Positions 18,260 through 28,041 of a stretch of 64,000 bases of DNA are shown piece after piece. This DNA is from Brevibacterium limosum. Lineage in GTDB: Bacteria; Actinomycetota; Actinomycetes; Actinomycetales; Brevibacteriaceae. The position numbers were made by a program, and so were the translations under genes. The notes beneath the pieces are model-generated. The model was not told where the DNA came from. It worked only from the letters and a program-made list of their open reading frames with translations, and ran no database searches. Location: assembly GCF_011617705.1 (NCBI RefSeq), contig NZ_CP050154.1, positions 1,612,001 through 1,676,000 of the forward strand, read 5' to 3'. Positions within the stretch are counted from its first letter, which is position 1, and each line of letters starts with the position of its first letter.

Positions 18260-20094
18260 GAAAATCCCTCCGGGGAGACCGACTCGAGCACGACGTCCCA
18301 CATGGCGAGAAAGTCAGACGGAATCCGTTCCTCTGCCTCCGGCATGCTTCGAAGTTCATCAATCTGCTGCGCGATCTTTGCGAGCTCGCGGGGATGCCGA
18401 GTCGCTTGCATGAGCGGTTCGAACAGCACGACAGGTGGAAGCCCGCTATCGGGCGGTGAGTCGCCCTCTAAAATCATCGATGTGGAAGAATCCGAATCTC
18501 CCCGCACTTCCGACTCCAAGCTGTGTGTCGTGGGATCGAGTCCCAACAGCAGCGCGAGATAGCGCAATACGCTGGCCGGGTTCGAGAGGATTGCTGCCAA
18601 TGCAGCCTTCCTCCGGTCGACAGGATCGCCTGTCAGCTCACAGGTAATCACACACCGGCGGGTGACAGTGCCCGAACCGTATGCGGCAGTCGTCTCGACG
18701 GCAAGGAACGCCGTGATGCTGACCGGAGCGACGGTCCACGGCCGGTCCGTTCGCAGGTCTCGCGCGTCCGTATCGACGGTGTAGAGCCACACCTGAGTAG
18801 TTTCGGAGAGGTCATCGTCCGGTGGCTCCAATATCAGTTCAGCAGCCACCGATTCCGCGTCGACGATCGTCAGATTAAGTACAGGCTTGCTTCGGGCAAG
18901 CTGACGGTGGAATCTCTCAATCCGGTAGCGAACGTCGCGCTCAGCGTCAGATTCGGGCTCCTCCCGATCAGGTGTGTATGGCTCAATGATGGAGGACAGC
19001 CCCACTGTTCCGTCTCCAGCGCTCAATACCGCGTCGACTCCTGTGGACTTCGTGGGGCCGTGCAGAAGAACATCGAACTCCACGTTCCGCGTCCAAGCGG
19101 ATTGAGTGAAGTTCGCGCTCCCGGTCACTGTCAGCGATTCGGCATCCTGTAAGTCAATGATTGCAGTCTTCGCATGAAGCCCGGTCTCATGACCCCACGC
19201 CGCAGTCGGATGGGCTCTATCTGTGTCGGGTTCCGCCTCGTCGTCGGGGCGATCGGCTGCCGGATTCAAGACGTACGTGTCCCAGGATTCCAAAGCTTTG
19301 CGTCCGAGTGCGTTCATGGAATCGGCTCGCGAGACCAACATCGCGTCGGGAGCACCAGCTCGAGTGACTTCAAGCTGCGTTGCGGCAAGGAACGGACTGA
19401 TGACAAGGGTTCGTGTCGCAGATTGCGGGAATGACCACGAAGACTTCCCGAGGCCCATCGGAACCAGCTCTGCTCGGGTATACGGTGACGGCGCAGCCAG
19501 CCGAACAGCGGATAGCGATTCCGCAAGGTCTTCAACCTCATTCCTACGCTTGCAAGAAATGGGTCTGGTGCTCAGTTCGGGAAGAGCTCCGATGAAGTCT
19601 GCAACAGGGGTCGCGTCGATTGCGCCATCCGCATCCTCTTCAAGCACCAAAACTGTGTCCCATGAGGAGTCTTGCGTGAGGTTTCGACTTGTCACAACGA
19701 CCCGATGCTGGAATTCGTTGTCTTCGTTCACGTAACGGACTGCCCACACTTTGGGGTGGAAGCTGCCCTCTGGGTTTGGAGGTTCCACTTCCAGGACGCT
19801 GTCTTCGAGAAAGGTGAAGATCCTGCTGTGGGATTTCGGGATGTGTATTCCGCCAGCCTGGACGAACACTGTAGTTCGGTCAACGTAGCGCTGCACTGCA
19901 TCCAGAGTCGCGATCGGATTGCTCGTTGCCGCGGTCCCAATGTCATCGACACTTGCCATGGCGAAAGACATCGGTGCAACGAGTATCGACTCCAGGGTCA
20001 AGGAATAGGTCGTCGCAACTGCGTAGTCGATCTCAAATCCAGGTGGTGGACGCAATGCGTCGGTCAGGAGCACCTGGTTGTCAGGGGTGAGCAT
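18256..20094 (-). CDS. Phospholipase D-like nuclease protein
   Basis: This 612-residue protein carries two PLD-type motifs. The second is complete: HxK at 307-309, Asp 314 and GSANFT at 325-330. The first, FHPKVWAVRY at 112-121 with SRNLT at 136-140, lacks the usual Asp. PLD-fold proteins in defence loci are often nucleases working with a helicase. The last 250 residues look beta-rich and have no named domain. The start shares one base with the upstream stop (TGATG) and the end overlaps the helicase start by ATGA, so all three proteins are probably made together. An active nuclease formed from one good and one degenerate motif is plausible. Confidence 0.75.
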   Translation of the reverse strand: MLTPDNQVLLTDALRPPPGFEIDYAVATTYSLTLESILVAPMSFAMASVDDIGTAATSNPIATLDAVQRYVDRTTVFVQAGGIHIPKSHSRIFTFLEDSVLEVEPPNPEGSFHPKVWAVRYVNEDNEFQHRVVVTSRNLTQDSSWDTVLVLEEDADGAIDATPVADFIGALPELSTRPISCKRRNEVEDLAESLSAVRLAAPSPYTRAELVPMGLGKSSWSFPQSATRTLVISPFLAATQLEVTRAGAPDAMLVSRADSMNALGRKALESWDTYVLNPAADRPDDEAEPDTDRAHPTAAWGHETGLHAKTAIIDLQDAESLTVTGSANFTQSAWTRNVEFDVLLHGPTKSTGVDAVLSAGDGTVGLSSIIEPYTPDREEPESDAERDVRYRIERFHRQLARSKPVLNLTIVDAESVAAELILEPPDDDLSETTQVWLYTVDTDARDLRTDRPWTVAPVSITAFLAVETTAAYGSGTVTRRCVITCELTGDPVDRRKAALAAILSNPASVLRYLALLLGLDPTTHSLESEVRGDSDSSTSMILEGDSPPDSGLPPVVLFEPLMQATRHPRELAKIAQQIDELRSMPEAEERIPSDFLAMWDVVLESVSPEGFS

Positions 20095-21338
20095 CAGTCG
20101 GCGGTCCTTGCGTCATAGAGATCTTGCAGGTGCTGGGCTACGTAATTCCATCGGAAATTGTTGCGACCAGTGCCAGCCGCTCCCGACCATGCGTCAAGCG
20201 CTCGACGGTTGCCAGGCGCGAGACGGGCACGCGGCCCCTTCTTCTCGCGCTCCCGGGAGACGATTCTCTGAATGACGTCAGCTGATCCGATGAGTTGGTC
20301 AGCAGTCCCCGCAGCGTTGACCGACGCGATCCATTCGCGCACGAACGCGATGGTGGATCGGGACAGTGCCCGACCAGTGGCAGTTACCATCAGCCAAATC
20401 AGATTCTGCTCCTCAAGAGTGGGAGCGCCTTCCCGCCTCGTCTCGTCGAACCATTCCCGGATTTGGTTGACGTAGTGTTCTTCGTATGAGGTTTCATCGT
20501 CTATGTAGCGCTCGGTCCGCCGGGCAAGGACGAGGTTATAAACGAGGCTGGCCCCTTGAACGACGATTGCGTACCTATTCGCGCGAGAAACAAGGCCCTG
20601 CAGGGCCTCTGGAAGGTCAGCCACGATCTCAGGAGACGCGAAAGAATCGGGCGCCGTCTCGAAGTCAGTCCATGATGTCGGCTGGTTCTCGACCAGATGC
20701 GCTAGAAGAGAGTCTGGGGCATTATGAATGATCGCTTCTCTCAGGAACTTCTCGTCCTGCGGTCGCAAAGTGAAGTCAGCAGCGTTCAGCAGGTCGGGTG
20801 GTGCTGTGGGGAGCCTTTCGTGTAATCCGGTCGGGGTGAGTTCCATTGCCGCTTCGGGATCATCTGCGCGAGGAAGCACGCGTTTCTCCTCTCGCCGAAG
20901 TATGCAACGGTCGAAATACTCCCGCGTGGTGAAACCGCGGTCGATTACTCCCCAGGTCGAAAGCATTCCCCAGTAGACAGCCGAGGCCCTGCGTTTGAGG
21001 TCCGCGCCGGCCACTCGCCCGATCACCCCGGCTGATTCCCCTCCGTTGAGCAGCGACTGAGTCAGCTGGAACTCGCTGCGTGCGAACGCCCCGGACATCT
21101 CCGGCACTGTCGCATTGCGATCACTCGCCAGCTGCATCAACCACGGCACGAAGAGTGCGTACCGAATGCGAGTGTGCAACGTCGACGTTCCAGGGAAGAG
21201 CGTGTCTGAGAACGCATCACGGATCCCGCCGAGGCCGAGGTCATCAATTGTCGTCGAATCACGAAACTGGTCTACAACTTCCATCATGCGACGGCTTTGC
21301 TCTGCATCCGTCGCCATCCAGCCGAACACTGAAGTCAT
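20094..21338 (-). CDS. DUF6361-like protein, first gene of helicase/PLD unit
   Basis: The start at ATG 21338 has GGAGG eight bases upstream and gives 414 residues. The N-terminus, FGWMATDAEQSRRMMEVVDQF then LGLGGIRDAFSDTLFPGTSTLHTRIRYALFVPW, is the signature I associate with DUF6361. The function of that family is unknown to me; it is mostly helical, with no catalytic motif I can point to. It is the promoter-proximal gene of a three-gene unit with the PLD-like protein and the helicase, and is divergent from the AddB-like gene. A sensor or adaptor role is possible but is only a guess. Confidence 0.65.
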   Translation of the reverse strand: MTSVFGWMATDAEQSRRMMEVVDQFRDSTTIDDLGLGGIRDAFSDTLFPGTSTLHTRIRYALFVPWLMQLASDRNATVPEMSGAFARSEFQLTQSLLNGGESAGVIGRVAGADLKRRASAVYWGMLSTWGVIDRGFTTREYFDRCILRREEKRVLPRADDPEAAMELTPTGLHERLPTAPPDLLNAADFTLRPQDEKFLREAIIHNAPDSLLAHLVENQPTSWTDFETAPDSFASPEIVADLPEALQGLVSRANRYAIVVQGASLVYNLVLARRTERYIDDETSYEEHYVNQIREWFDETRREGAPTLEEQNLIWLMVTATGRALSRSTIAFVREWIASVNAAGTADQLIGSADVIQRIVSREREKKGPRARLAPGNRRALDAWSGAAGTGRNNFRWNYVAQHLQDLYDARTAD

Positions 21339-21499
21339 AGACTCATCCTCCGTTGTGACAAGACTCATGCGCGAATTGCCGTTCCGCAATTGGCCTTTTC
21401 CTCATCCACAAAATCACATCTGACGCTAAGCGTCGAAATTTTTGGCGAAACCCCGGTGTGCTACTACTGTCGTCATCAGCTGGGCAAGGAGGAGCAAAG
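21339..21499. promoter_or_regulatory. Shared divergent promoter region of the five-gene system
   Basis: These 161 bp separate the start of the DUF6361-like gene from that of the AddB-like gene. Both sides end in very strong ribosome binding sites (GGAGG and AAGGAGGAG). I see no clear operator palindrome, but the short shared region would allow both arms to be controlled together. Confidence 0.5.
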
Positions 21500-24385
21500 A
21501 TGCGCATCAGATTCGGGTGGACCCTCGACCGAGCCCCATGGCAGTCCCAGGCGAACACTCGCAGCGATGGCACCACGGATACGAACTCCACCGGCACAAC
21601 CGTGGTCACCGGCCCGCTCGGCTTGCTCGGCATCCTCCAGACGCGACTGGGCACAACACGACCCACCACCGACCGTCCCATTCGCATTGCCCAATACCGG
21701 TCGCTGCTCGCACAAGCTGACCACCCCTGGTATCGCCGGTCCTTCGCCAACGACCCCTGGAACACCGCCCACCACCTGCTCGAGCTGCGCGACGACGCGA
21801 TCGAAGCCGGCTGGAAACCGGCCACCGACGGCCAGGACTACTCCGCACACCCTCGACTCGACGCCTTGGCTACAGTCGAAAGTCTCGTCGTGATCGGTCC
21901 GCCACATGACACCGCCGCAACTCTGGCACCCGGACGTGCAGACGACGTGCGCGAATCTCTCGAGTTGCTCCGGCTATACGGAGCTAGTTGGCCGCTCGGA
22001 ATCGATTCGATCGAACTGCGTGACAAGCGGGACACTCTCCCGCAGGTGTGGCAGGACATCCTCGGTGCGGTAGAAGCTGCAGGTGTGAAAGTCACGGAGG
22101 CCTCAGCCCCAACGGAAACGCCGCAACTCACCATCGTGCGCGGCCCCGATAACTGGTCCACCGCCGAGGCGGCCGCCAGGTACCTCGCAAATGTGAACGA
22201 CCGACAGCGCATCTGCATCATCGCCGGCGATGCCACCGCCGTCCTCGATCAACAGTTGGCACGACGCCAGGCACCGACGCTCGGAATCGCCGACTCCAAC
22301 GCGGCAAATCCGTCCGCCCAGATACTCCCTGTCTTCCTCGGCGCTGTCTTACCTCCGACCGATATCCGTCGAGTCGCCGAGTTCCTGCACCTCTCTTTCG
22401 GCACAATTGACGCAACTTCGTCCGCCACATCGCTCGTTCCGCAGGGAGTGTCGTCGGTCCTCCTGCAAGCCCTCACCCGAGAACCGGGTATCTCCAACGA
22501 TCCTGAGTCCGCGTGGATGCGCGCTCTCGACCAATTGAAATCCCGAACAGCCGAGAATTCCGACACCGCCACCCGAGCCTGGGAGACCGCGCAAGCACTT
22601 GACGGTTTCCTGCGCACCAGGCCGCCAGCGATCGACTCAGAAGAGCTCGACCTCGCCTCCCTCAACCCCGCATTGGACTGGTTGGCTACACGCCTGCGCA
22701 GACTGAACGGCAACCGCACCGCTGACACAGCACAGGACGACACCACCGCATTGATCGCCGAGGCGGCCACCCACCTCGCGTCCTTCCGCGCCGCCATCTC
22801 CCGGCTCGGTACGAACACCATCCGAGTCCGCGAGCTCTTCGACATCGCAGAATCCAGTGCACCGACTGCAACCCGAGTCGACGCCCACGCCCAAGCCGCC
22901 GACTGGACGGTCGTCACCAGCCCCGCAGAAGTCCCGGAAGGCACCGACACCGTCATCTGGTGGTGTTCACAGCGCTCAGCCACCTCGGCGAACGAGACCT
23001 GGGACCCAGCCGAAATCGACGCATTGGCGCAATCTGGAGTCCGGATCTCCATCTCGACAGAGAAGGAACGACTGAGACAAGCCGCCGAACTCGACGGCCT
23101 CCGCGCCGCTGCAAACCTCATCTGCTTCTGCCCCGTAACCAGCCGAGGCGAACCGGTGACTCTCCACCCCGTACTTTCACGACTGGCAGAAGACATCTCA
23201 GCTGCAGACCGCGAGCACTTTCCAAACGCATCCGTCGACACAGTTCTCACTGACCCGACGGTCGCTCGGTCCGTCGCGGATCTCATCACAGACAAGACAT
23301 GGCAACTGGATGACGTGGCCATTCCGACGTCGACGGGCAGCCTCGAACAGTTCACTGCCCCGAACAGAGTCTCGCGCGTCCTCGATGGCGACTTCCGCCA
23401 CCTCCTGCCCGAGACCCTGTCCTTCAGCCAGATCGACCAGTTGCTCTCCGACCCGTTGGGCTGGACGCTCGAACGCGGCCTCGGCCTGAGTCGCGGGTTC
23501 ACTTTCGACATCCCCACGGACAACCGCATGATCGGCAATTTGGCTCACGCTGTGGTCGAATACCTTGTGCAGGCCAGGAACGACAGCGACAACTCGGCGA
23601 TCACACCCGCCGGAGTCGGGAAGACCTTCGACCGCTTGGTCCCACGGTTCGCTTCCGAGCTGCTCCTGCCGGGGCAGCTGGCACGTAAAAACACGATCAG
23701 GTCCACCGCAACCGCATCGTTGGTTCATCTGTTCACCACGCTCAGAAACCGCGGCATCACGATCGTCGGCGCCGAAACCGGCTTCGACCACGACTGGGTA
23801 CTGACCGTCGCCGGCGAAGCAATGACCGTTCAGCTGAGAGGACAGCGCGATCTTGAAGGCGCTTTCTGCGACGGCCGACCGGCAATCATCGACCTCAAAT
23901 GGGCGAACTATGAAAAGCGCTATCGAACGATGATCGATGACGGTGAAGCCGTCCAGCTGAGCGTCTACTCACACACCAGCGGCTCGCCGACTGGTGCCAA
24001 CCCACTCACCGCGTACTTCATGCTCAAACAAGGACGATTCATCTCGACCGACTCCGGCCTCGACGCGAACTTTAATGCCGGAACAGCCGACAGCTTCGAT
24101 GATGACGGCAACGGACTCGGTGGCGATCCCGCAGGACTATGGCCGATGATCCAAGCCTCGATCGAGCACACACTGTCCGCCATCGCCACCGGCCGCTTCG
24201 ATTCCCTCAACGCAGACGTCCATGCGGAATTCGGCGTCAACCCCCACACCAAGAGCACACAGGTGGACAAAGCGCTCAAGACCATCAAAGCGGATGAGCT
24301 GGATGAGGACCGTCTCTTTGTGGCCAAGAACCAGTCGTACAGCAACTTCAACCTCATCTACGGCATCACGGGGGACCACTCATGA
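21500..24385 (+). CDS. AddB-like PD-(D/E)XK nuclease protein
   Basis: ATG 21500 follows AAGGAGGAG and gives 961 residues. The C-terminal 280 residues hold a RecB/AddB-type PD-(D/E)XK domain: an early helix NLAHAVVEYLVQ, then GQRDLE and AIIDLKWA at about residues 780-800 with the D and K of the active site, and AVQLSVYSH. The first 650 residues show no Walker A and resemble an inactivated helicase body, as in AddB. I do not see the cysteine cluster of classical AddB. Its stop overlaps the AddA-like start as ATGA. Together the two should form an end-processing helicase-nuclease, but the sequence looks distant from housekeeping AddAB. Confidence 0.72.
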   Translation: MRIRFGWTLDRAPWQSQANTRSDGTTDTNSTGTTVVTGPLGLLGILQTRLGTTRPTTDRPIRIAQYRSLLAQADHPWYRRSFANDPWNTAHHLLELRDDAIEAGWKPATDGQDYSAHPRLDALATVESLVVIGPPHDTAATLAPGRADDVRESLELLRLYGASWPLGIDSIELRDKRDTLPQVWQDILGAVEAAGVKVTEASAPTETPQLTIVRGPDNWSTAEAAARYLANVNDRQRICIIAGDATAVLDQQLARRQAPTLGIADSNAANPSAQILPVFLGAVLPPTDIRRVAEFLHLSFGTIDATSSATSLVPQGVSSVLLQALTREPGISNDPESAWMRALDQLKSRTAENSDTATRAWETAQALDGFLRTRPPAIDSEELDLASLNPALDWLATRLRRLNGNRTADTAQDDTTALIAEAATHLASFRAAISRLGTNTIRVRELFDIAESSAPTATRVDAHAQAADWTVVTSPAEVPEGTDTVIWWCSQRSATSANETWDPAEIDALAQSGVRISISTEKERLRQAAELDGLRAAANLICFCPVTSRGEPVTLHPVLSRLAEDISAADREHFPNASVDTVLTDPTVARSVADLITDKTWQLDDVAIPTSTGSLEQFTAPNRVSRVLDGDFRHLLPETLSFSQIDQLLSDPLGWTLERGLGLSRGFTFDIPTDNRMIGNLAHAVVEYLVQARNDSDNSAITPAGVGKTFDRLVPRFASELLLPGQLARKNTIRSTATASLVHLFTTLRNRGITIVGAETGFDHDWVLTVAGEAMTVQLRGQRDLEGAFCDGRPAIIDLKWANYEKRYRTMIDDGEAVQLSVYSHTSGSPTGANPLTAYFMLKQGRFISTDSGLDANFNAGTADSFDDDGNGLGGDPAGLWPMIQASIEHTLSAIATGRFDSLNADVHAEFGVNPHTKSTQVDKALKTIKADELDEDRLFVAKNQSYSNFNLIYGITGDHS

Positions 24386-27300
24386 GCGTGCACGTCATCA
24401 CCGCCTCGGCGGGCTCGGGAAAGACCTATCGATTGACGGAAGTGCTCTCCGAACGACTGTCCCAGACAACGGCCGACGGCCAACCCGTTCTTCGCGCCAG
24501 CGAAGTCATCGCCACCACCTTCACCGTCCGCGCCGCGGCCGACCTTGTCGAGAAGACGCAGAAGCGACTCCTCGATGACGGGAACATCACCGCCGCCGAG
24601 GAGATCAGCACCGCACTCATCGGCACCATCAACTCGATGTCCGGTCGCCTCGTCACTGAATACGCCATCGACGCGGGGTTCTCACCAGAGCTGCGTGTTC
24701 TCGATGAACAGGAACAGGCGATCGTCTTCACCACGGCTGTTGACGCGGTTGTTGCCGAAGCTGAAGCCACTCACCGCGATCTGCTCGTCCGCACCGGTCA
24801 TAACGGCAGTCCCGGTGATTCGAACTCGTTCGGCCACGGACCCGTTGTCTGGTCGGACCTGGTCAGATCCGTCGCCGAGGCGGCCCGGGCGAACCACCTC
24901 GGCGAGGCCGAACTGCGAGCATCGGCACGCGCTTCGGCTGAGCTCTTCCTCTCAGCTCTTCCTGCCGCTGGGGGAGACGGACGGCAGAAATGGCGTGACA
25001 GGTTGGCCGGCGACATCGAGCAGCTGCGCGACGCACTGCGAGTCTTCCAAGACGGCGAGGAACCTCCGTCTGAGGGACCGAAGGTGACGAAGACCAACGA
25101 AGGCAACGTCGAAGGCAGCATCGTCACCCTTGACCGCTTCCTCCGTGGACTCGAGAACGGCGCCGAGGAGGCTGTTCCGTTCCCGCGGGTCCCGTGGTCG
25201 ACATGGGCGAAGGTGGCAGAGCGGAAGTACACGGCCGTGCCAGGTGGGAAGGCGCCCGGAGCAGTGCCCAAACAGGTTCTCGATGAGTCGAGCGCTCGCC
25301 TCGTGTCTGAAGAGCTCCTCGCCAACAGTGCCTTCCACTCTGACATCGAGGCACTGATCACCCTCGTCATTGACACAGCGATCGCGTCACTGTCGGCGTA
25401 TGAAAAACATAAGAACACTCTCGGGGTCATGGATTTCGTCGACCAGGAGGTTCGCGCCCTTGACCTGCTGCGCACGAACGAACGAGTCAGGGCATCGATC
25501 GCTTCTCGTTACCGCCTGCTCGCCGTCGATGAGTTCCAAGACTCGTCTCCCATCCAACTGGCGATCTTTATGGAACTCGCCGACCTCGTTGATGAAGTCA
25601 TCTGGGTGGGCGATCGCAAACAGGCCATCTACGGGTTCCGCGGAGCCGACCCAGAACTGATGAACGATGTCTTTTCGGCACTCATCGATGGAAAGACAGA
25701 ACTGGGCAAGGCCACTTCGGAGAACCTCGGCGCGTCCTGGCGCTCGACCGAACCGGCTCTCGAACTGTCGAATACTCTCTTCAGCTCGGTCTTCGCCGAC
25801 CAGAAGGAAGATGAAGTTGTGCTGAGCATCCCGCCACAGCGTGAACACCTGCGCCATATCGGCAGCCGCGAACTCTGGGTACCGACCACGACAGCCGGCG
25901 GAACTCGATCCGCGGATACACGGATGGGTAAAGCCATTGCCGCGGGAGTTGAAGATTTCTTGCAGCGCTCGCCTCAGTTGCCCGACGGTGACGTCAAACA
26001 GGGCGATATCGCTGTCCTCGTTCGCACGAACTCTCAGGTCTCCCGGGTCGTCTCTGAACTTCGCGAACGCGGCATCCGCGCAGTGGGGTCGACCAGTGAT
26101 CTGCTTTCAACCAGGGAAGGACAGTTCGTTGCCGCCGGTTTGGCCGCGGTCGTCGACCGGGACGACGCGGTGGCGCTCGCCGAACTCGTCACTCTCATGC
26201 CCGACCACGGCAGCCACGACACATGGTTCGAAGATGCGGCACGGATCGTCGACAAGAAAGAACGGCGTGTCCAGCCTCGGTCGTGGTGGGATGATCCGGC
26301 GCTGGCTGCCCTGTCGGAAGTGGCGCTCAATGCCGCTCATCACTCACCGGTTGACCTGCTGCTGAGCATCATCGATGTCCTCGACCTGTCACAGCGGATC
26401 AAAGCGTGGACGACACCGGAGAACCGTCTGGCAACGCTTGATTCCCTGTGCCAGATCGCCGGTGAATATGCGGACGCTGCGGAACAGACGCGTTCGCCGG
26501 TCACTCCAGCAGGGCTGCTCGATCACCTCACCGAGGCGGCCGGATCTTATGAGCAGACGACGGCCCATGACGCCGTGCTCGTGACGACGATGCACCAGTC
26601 AAAAGGTCTGCAATGGCCGGTCGTCATCGTCGGAGTACCCGTAGACAAAGACTATGGGCACAGAGAGATCACCGTGGAGAAGGCGCCCGTCTTCGACGCG
26701 CGGCATCCCTTGGCGAATCGTGCTCTGCGGTATCTGCCTCGCGTACTCAAAGGCTACGACCCGCTGAAGGACCGATTGCGGCACCTCGACGCGGTCAGTC
26801 GCGCGAATCAGGCAGAAAAAGATGAGACCGCGCGCCTGCTCTACGTTGCGCTCACTCGTGCTGAAACGTACAGCATTGTGGCGTTCGGAGATCCCGCAGG
26901 GAAGGACAACGTCCTCACCAAGTCTGTTTCTGAAGACCTCCTTGAGTGGGACCTGCCGACTATCACCGACCAGACTGTCGGAGCGACCGAGGAGAATGGC
27001 ATCCTGCGCATCGCGAACCGGCGCGAGAAGAGTAGCGGAAGCACGGTGCATGAGCTGCTGATTCGTATCAGTGCTGTTCCGACTGATGTCGAAGGAGACC
27101 CGGTGTCTGATTCTGATGGCCCGCCGCGTTCGTTCTTCGCCCGCACAGACATTCCCGTCCGAAACTCCGCACCCACAGGTACTGGATTGCCAGCACGGCT
27201 CACCGCGAGCAATGTGCCCTCAGACGGAGTTGAGGCGGACGTTGAGATTCTTGCCGAGTTGGGGGAGCCGCTGGTGGAGAAGGGAGGTAAGGACTGGGAC

Positions 27301-27786
27301 CGGGTCGGCGACGCAGTCCACGCCTACTTGGGGCTACCGCTTACTACATTGACCGATGAGTTGAAACGCACAGCGGCGCAACGAATCCTCTCGAGGTGGG
27401 ATGAATACGGTGTGCTGAACGCCGATGTGCTCATCGAAGTCGGCGAACGATGGACCGCTTGGGTGAAGGCGACGTACCCCGGCGCCGAGGTGGTCACGGA
27501 GTCCCCTATTGCGTGGCGCAATAATGATGCACAGGTCATGCAAGGATGGATCGACTCGCGAATTCTGCTGCAGAGCGGGGAATTTATCCTCGTCGACCAC
27601 AAATCGTATCCCGGAGCCGATCCGATAGAGCATATCCGACAGAAGTACCTCGGCCAGCTGACAGTGTATGCGCAAGCATTGAATGCGACGGTCGATCGAG
27701 TATCCGAGAAGACTCTCATTCATCTGCCCCTACTCGGTGTCATTGCCGAAGTCCGGGTGCCCATCGCGCAGATTATCAAGAGGTGA
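24382..27786 (+). CDS. UvrD-type helicase-nuclease, AddA-like
   Basis: This 1134-residue protein is an SF1A helicase with a C-terminal nuclease. Walker A is ASAGSGKT at residues 8-15, motif II DEFQD at about 383-387, motif III GDRKQAIYGFRGAD at about 411-424, TMHQSKGLQW at about 736-745 and YVALTRAE at about 822-829. A PD-(D/E)XK domain lies at the end, with GWIDSR and ILVDHKSYPG at about 1055-1077 then QLTVYAQALN. This is the AddA layout. It starts inside the stop of the AddB-like gene. It may be an ordinary recombination enzyme, but its position facing a PLD/helicase unit suggests a defence-linked version. Confidence 0.8.
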   Translation: MSVHVITASAGSGKTYRLTEVLSERLSQTTADGQPVLRASEVIATTFTVRAAADLVEKTQKRLLDDGNITAAEEISTALIGTINSMSGRLVTEYAIDAGFSPELRVLDEQEQAIVFTTAVDAVVAEAEATHRDLLVRTGHNGSPGDSNSFGHGPVVWSDLVRSVAEAARANHLGEAELRASARASAELFLSALPAAGGDGRQKWRDRLAGDIEQLRDALRVFQDGEEPPSEGPKVTKTNEGNVEGSIVTLDRFLRGLENGAEEAVPFPRVPWSTWAKVAERKYTAVPGGKAPGAVPKQVLDESSARLVSEELLANSAFHSDIEALITLVIDTAIASLSAYEKHKNTLGVMDFVDQEVRALDLLRTNERVRASIASRYRLLAVDEFQDSSPIQLAIFMELADLVDEVIWVGDRKQAIYGFRGADPELMNDVFSALIDGKTELGKATSENLGASWRSTEPALELSNTLFSSVFADQKEDEVVLSIPPQREHLRHIGSRELWVPTTTAGGTRSADTRMGKAIAAGVEDFLQRSPQLPDGDVKQGDIAVLVRTNSQVSRVVSELRERGIRAVGSTSDLLSTREGQFVAAGLAAVVDRDDAVALAELVTLMPDHGSHDTWFEDAARIVDKKERRVQPRSWWDDPALAALSEVALNAAHHSPVDLLLSIIDVLDLSQRIKAWTTPENRLATLDSLCQIAGEYADAAEQTRSPVTPAGLLDHLTEAAGSYEQTTAHDAVLVTTMHQSKGLQWPVVIVGVPVDKDYGHREITVEKAPVFDARHPLANRALRYLPRVLKGYDPLKDRLRHLDAVSRANQAEKDETARLLYVALTRAETYSIVAFGDPAGKDNVLTKSVSEDLLEWDLPTITDQTVGATEENGILRIANRREKSSGSTVHELLIRISAVPTDVEGDPVSDSDGPPRSFFARTDIPVRNSAPTGTGLPARLTASNVPSDGVEADVEILAELGEPLVEKGGKDWDRVGDAVHAYLGLPLTTLTDELKRTAAQRILSRWDEYGVLNADVLIEVGERWTAWVKATYPGAEVVTESPIAWRNNDAQVMQGWIDSRILLQSGEFILVDHKSYPGADPIEHIRQKYLGQLTVYAQALNATVDRVSEKTLIHLPLLGVIAEVRVPIAQIIKR

Positions 27787-28041
27787 AGAGTGGTTTTACG
27801 TAGATCACGACGAGCAAAATGTCACGCTGGTTCATGTTGTTGACCTCCAACAAGGTCCCGGGACCGATGTCGGGAATGCTGAAACTATGACAACTCCCTA
27901 TTCCTCACGGACTACTACACCCGGGACTCGTTGTTCGTATTGATCGATGAACAGGGGGACTCACATTGCAGACTCATCGTAGACTACTGTTGAAAACCTG
28001 CGAGGATTCAGAATCACCACCACCACGGAAGGCGATTTGAC
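27787..28041. other. Gap with possible decayed coding scraps
   Basis: Two short protein-like stretches occur in different frames: one including EEWFYVDHDEQNVTLVHVVD (27787 to about 27885) and one including SLFVLIDEQGDSHC ending at TGA 27991-27993. Neither has a start or recognised family. They may be remnants of a lost small gene, or chance. Confidence 0.2.
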
